A stretch of 64,000 nt of DNA from Didymodactylos carnosus (lineage: Eukaryota; Rotifera; Eurotatoria; Philodinida; Philodinidae), in NCBI GenBank assembly GCA_905250885.1, contig CAJNOQ010000161.1, positions 1 to 64,000 of the forward strand. Reading direction: 5' to 3'. The notes under the pieces were generated by a model. It had not been told where the DNA came from and did no database searches. It saw only the letters and a list, made by a program, of their open reading frames with translations. Of the stretch, positions 63,501-64,000 are shown piece by piece (within the stretch, counting starts at the first letter, position 1; each line of letters starts with the position of its first letter). The position numbers were made by a program, and so were the translations under genes.

Positions 63501-64000
63501 ATAAGTTTTAGATACTTTAACAATTATTTTCTTCGCTTGATATTTGAGTGAATTAGTTAGTTAGTTAATGATACCAATACCCAAGTGGGTGTATAGTGAA
63601 GATCACAAAAACAAGGTTATGATTAAAAGACAAAATAAAAAAATTCTGAGTGTTCAATTCAGTGGTAGATGAAAGTTCGTCTGTCGTAGGTCACATAATA
63701 CCAAAAGACAAGTTCAGATTACCACCTCCGAGCTACTAAGGCTCGGTTTAAGGGACATATTTGAGAGATGATATGCATGCACTTTCTAAAGTATTATTAT
63801 TCTAACTAAGCTGTCAAGATTATTGCTTTTTCTAAATTTTAGCCACATCAGTTTACTAATACGAAATATCAGAAACTCGATTATAATCATCCATCATCAT
63901 ACAATTACCAGCATCAGTCACAGTCACCACTTATATCAGCATCACCTTATAGCACTCATACAAATGGTAAACAATCTGTGGCACCATCTCGAACAATAAC
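48555..64000 (+). CDS. Large uncharacterised low-complexity protein, at least 7 exons, runs off the window
   Basis: Seven exons connect in phase with no stop: 48555-49146, 49414-49775, 50579-50861, 51752-52026, 54536-55713, 62854-63430 and 63843 to the window end. Together they give about 1,140 residues so far. ATG 48555 has an in-frame stop upstream (48516-48518) and possibly a non-coding 5' exon behind a TTCAG at 48502-48506. The protein is rich in Asn, Ser, Thr, Lys and Gln, with no membrane helix or cysteine pattern, and is probably mostly disordered. Short motifs seen are KRRFTVTD (exon 1, an RFxV-type SPAK/OSR1 docking form), RRRFHTLPSG (exon 2), ISRFDPKASV, LSRSKSFAVIYDDE and CVEKLRQLFANKSSND (exon 5), and a Gln-rich stretch in exon 6. 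I do not recognise the family. A cytoskeletal or signalling scaffold is only a guess. Exon joining is well supported because six independent junctions agree in phase. Confidence 0.75.
52027..54535. other. 2.5-kb intron of the large gene
   Basis: GT-AG intron between the fourth and fifth exons. It contains the short hairpin at 53479-53565 and no coding evidence. Confidence 0.6.
53479..53565. repeat. Hairpin with exact 20-bp arms
   Basis: AATAAACATAATAAAGTAAC at 53479-53498 is matched exactly in reverse complement at 53546-53565 with a 47-bp loop. It is probably a tiny MITE or the end pair of one. Confidence 0.7.
57534..59828. repeat. Large inverted repeat, arms about 165 bp
   Basis: 57534-57698 matches the reverse complement of 59662-59828 at about 93-95 percent by eye. 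The arms enclose about 1.96 kb without recognisable coding sequence. It could be a fold-back transposon or two separate copies of one repeat in opposite orientation. No target duplication was established. Confidence 0.7.
60373..62345 (-). mobile_element. Dead 5'-truncated LINE (non-LTR retrotransposon)
   Basis: Read on the minus strand in several frames, it gives a recognisable reverse transcriptase tail in the right order. It starts at AAFLDFSKTFDKVSHED (about 62300), then LLNASLKWFESYLR, VSQGSILGPLLFLI, the catalytic FADD (about 62055), and then DRAVLGAIRGTSYEKVRSELGW (about 61600). The C-terminal FCAGFSQLNEDFASRN and the PKCECG zinc-knuckle start lie near 60850-60960. It ends in an A-rich tail (T run at 60373-60380 on the plus strand). 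The first half (endonuclease and N-terminal RT) is absent. The RT and C-terminal style fits the Jockey/CR1/L2 group. Several frame breaks show that it is dead. Confidence 0.85.
61061..61330. repeat. GATTCTTATAAG-word array inside the LINE
   Basis: About 250 bp in which GAATCTTATAAG, AGATTCTTATA and variants recur on both strands every 10-25 bp. It interrupts the LINE between its RT and C-terminal parts, so it is a later insertion, probably a palindromic MITE. Confidence 0.6.

Noticed and set aside
1-64000. Bdelloid spliced-leader genes, rRNA or tRNA genes, CRISPR arrays
   Set aside because: I looked for the known leader sequence from memory, for cloverleaf patterns and for spaced repeats, and saw none. 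CRISPR is not expected in an animal genome.

Overview
The window is AT-rich eukaryotic DNA from an invertebrate animal. The evidence is an innexin, a CRTC (CREB coactivator) gene, a TIPIN/Swi3 gene, many GT-AG introns of about 46-92 bp, and small inverted-repeat transposons, one carrying a FLYWCH zinc-finger fragment. Tiny introns, FLYWCH-bearing repeats and the overall style fit a bdelloid rotifer (Rotaria-like). This is an inference from style; no marker here names the species. Genes cover a minority of the window, and gene-poor stretches of 5-8 kb rich in simple repeats separate them.

Layout: a perfect long inverted repeat sits at the left edge (1-665). A 7-kb gene-free stretch follows, then an innexin (+, 7937-11102) with two possible C-termini. 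12.2-14.4 kb is a transposon cluster: a fold-back element with a FLYWCH fragment, a hairpin MITE nested in its right arm, and a second hairpin MITE of the same style. 15.2-17.4 kb holds remnants or weak small secreted-protein ORFs on the minus strand. A class-A peptide-type GPCR (+, 22369-23525), a secernin (-, 24389-25783), a 13-exon CRTC gene (+, 28165-32067) and a 6-exon TIPIN gene (-, 33861-34824) form the gene-dense core. CRTC and TIPIN lie tail to tail. A broken MATE-type transporter (38.4-40.5 kb) lies between two copies of a 175-bp direct repeat. After another 8 kb without genes, a large gene for an unrecognised, low-complexity protein runs from 48555 off the right edge. Seven exons are found, with phase agreement at every junction. 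Its 7.1-kb intron contains an old LINE fragment and a large inverted repeat.

Exon boundaries were read by eye from splice sites, reading phase and family conservation. The genes are unrelated housekeeping or signalling genes with no operon logic: gap-junction channel, neuropeptide-type receptor, secernin peptidase-like protein, cAMP/Ca2+ transcriptional coactivator and replication-fork protection. I found no clearly new multi-gene system. The most useful leads are the alternative innexin tail, the internally dated nested MITE, the hAT MITE with an exact 8-bp duplication inside CRTC, and the large uncharacterised gene.
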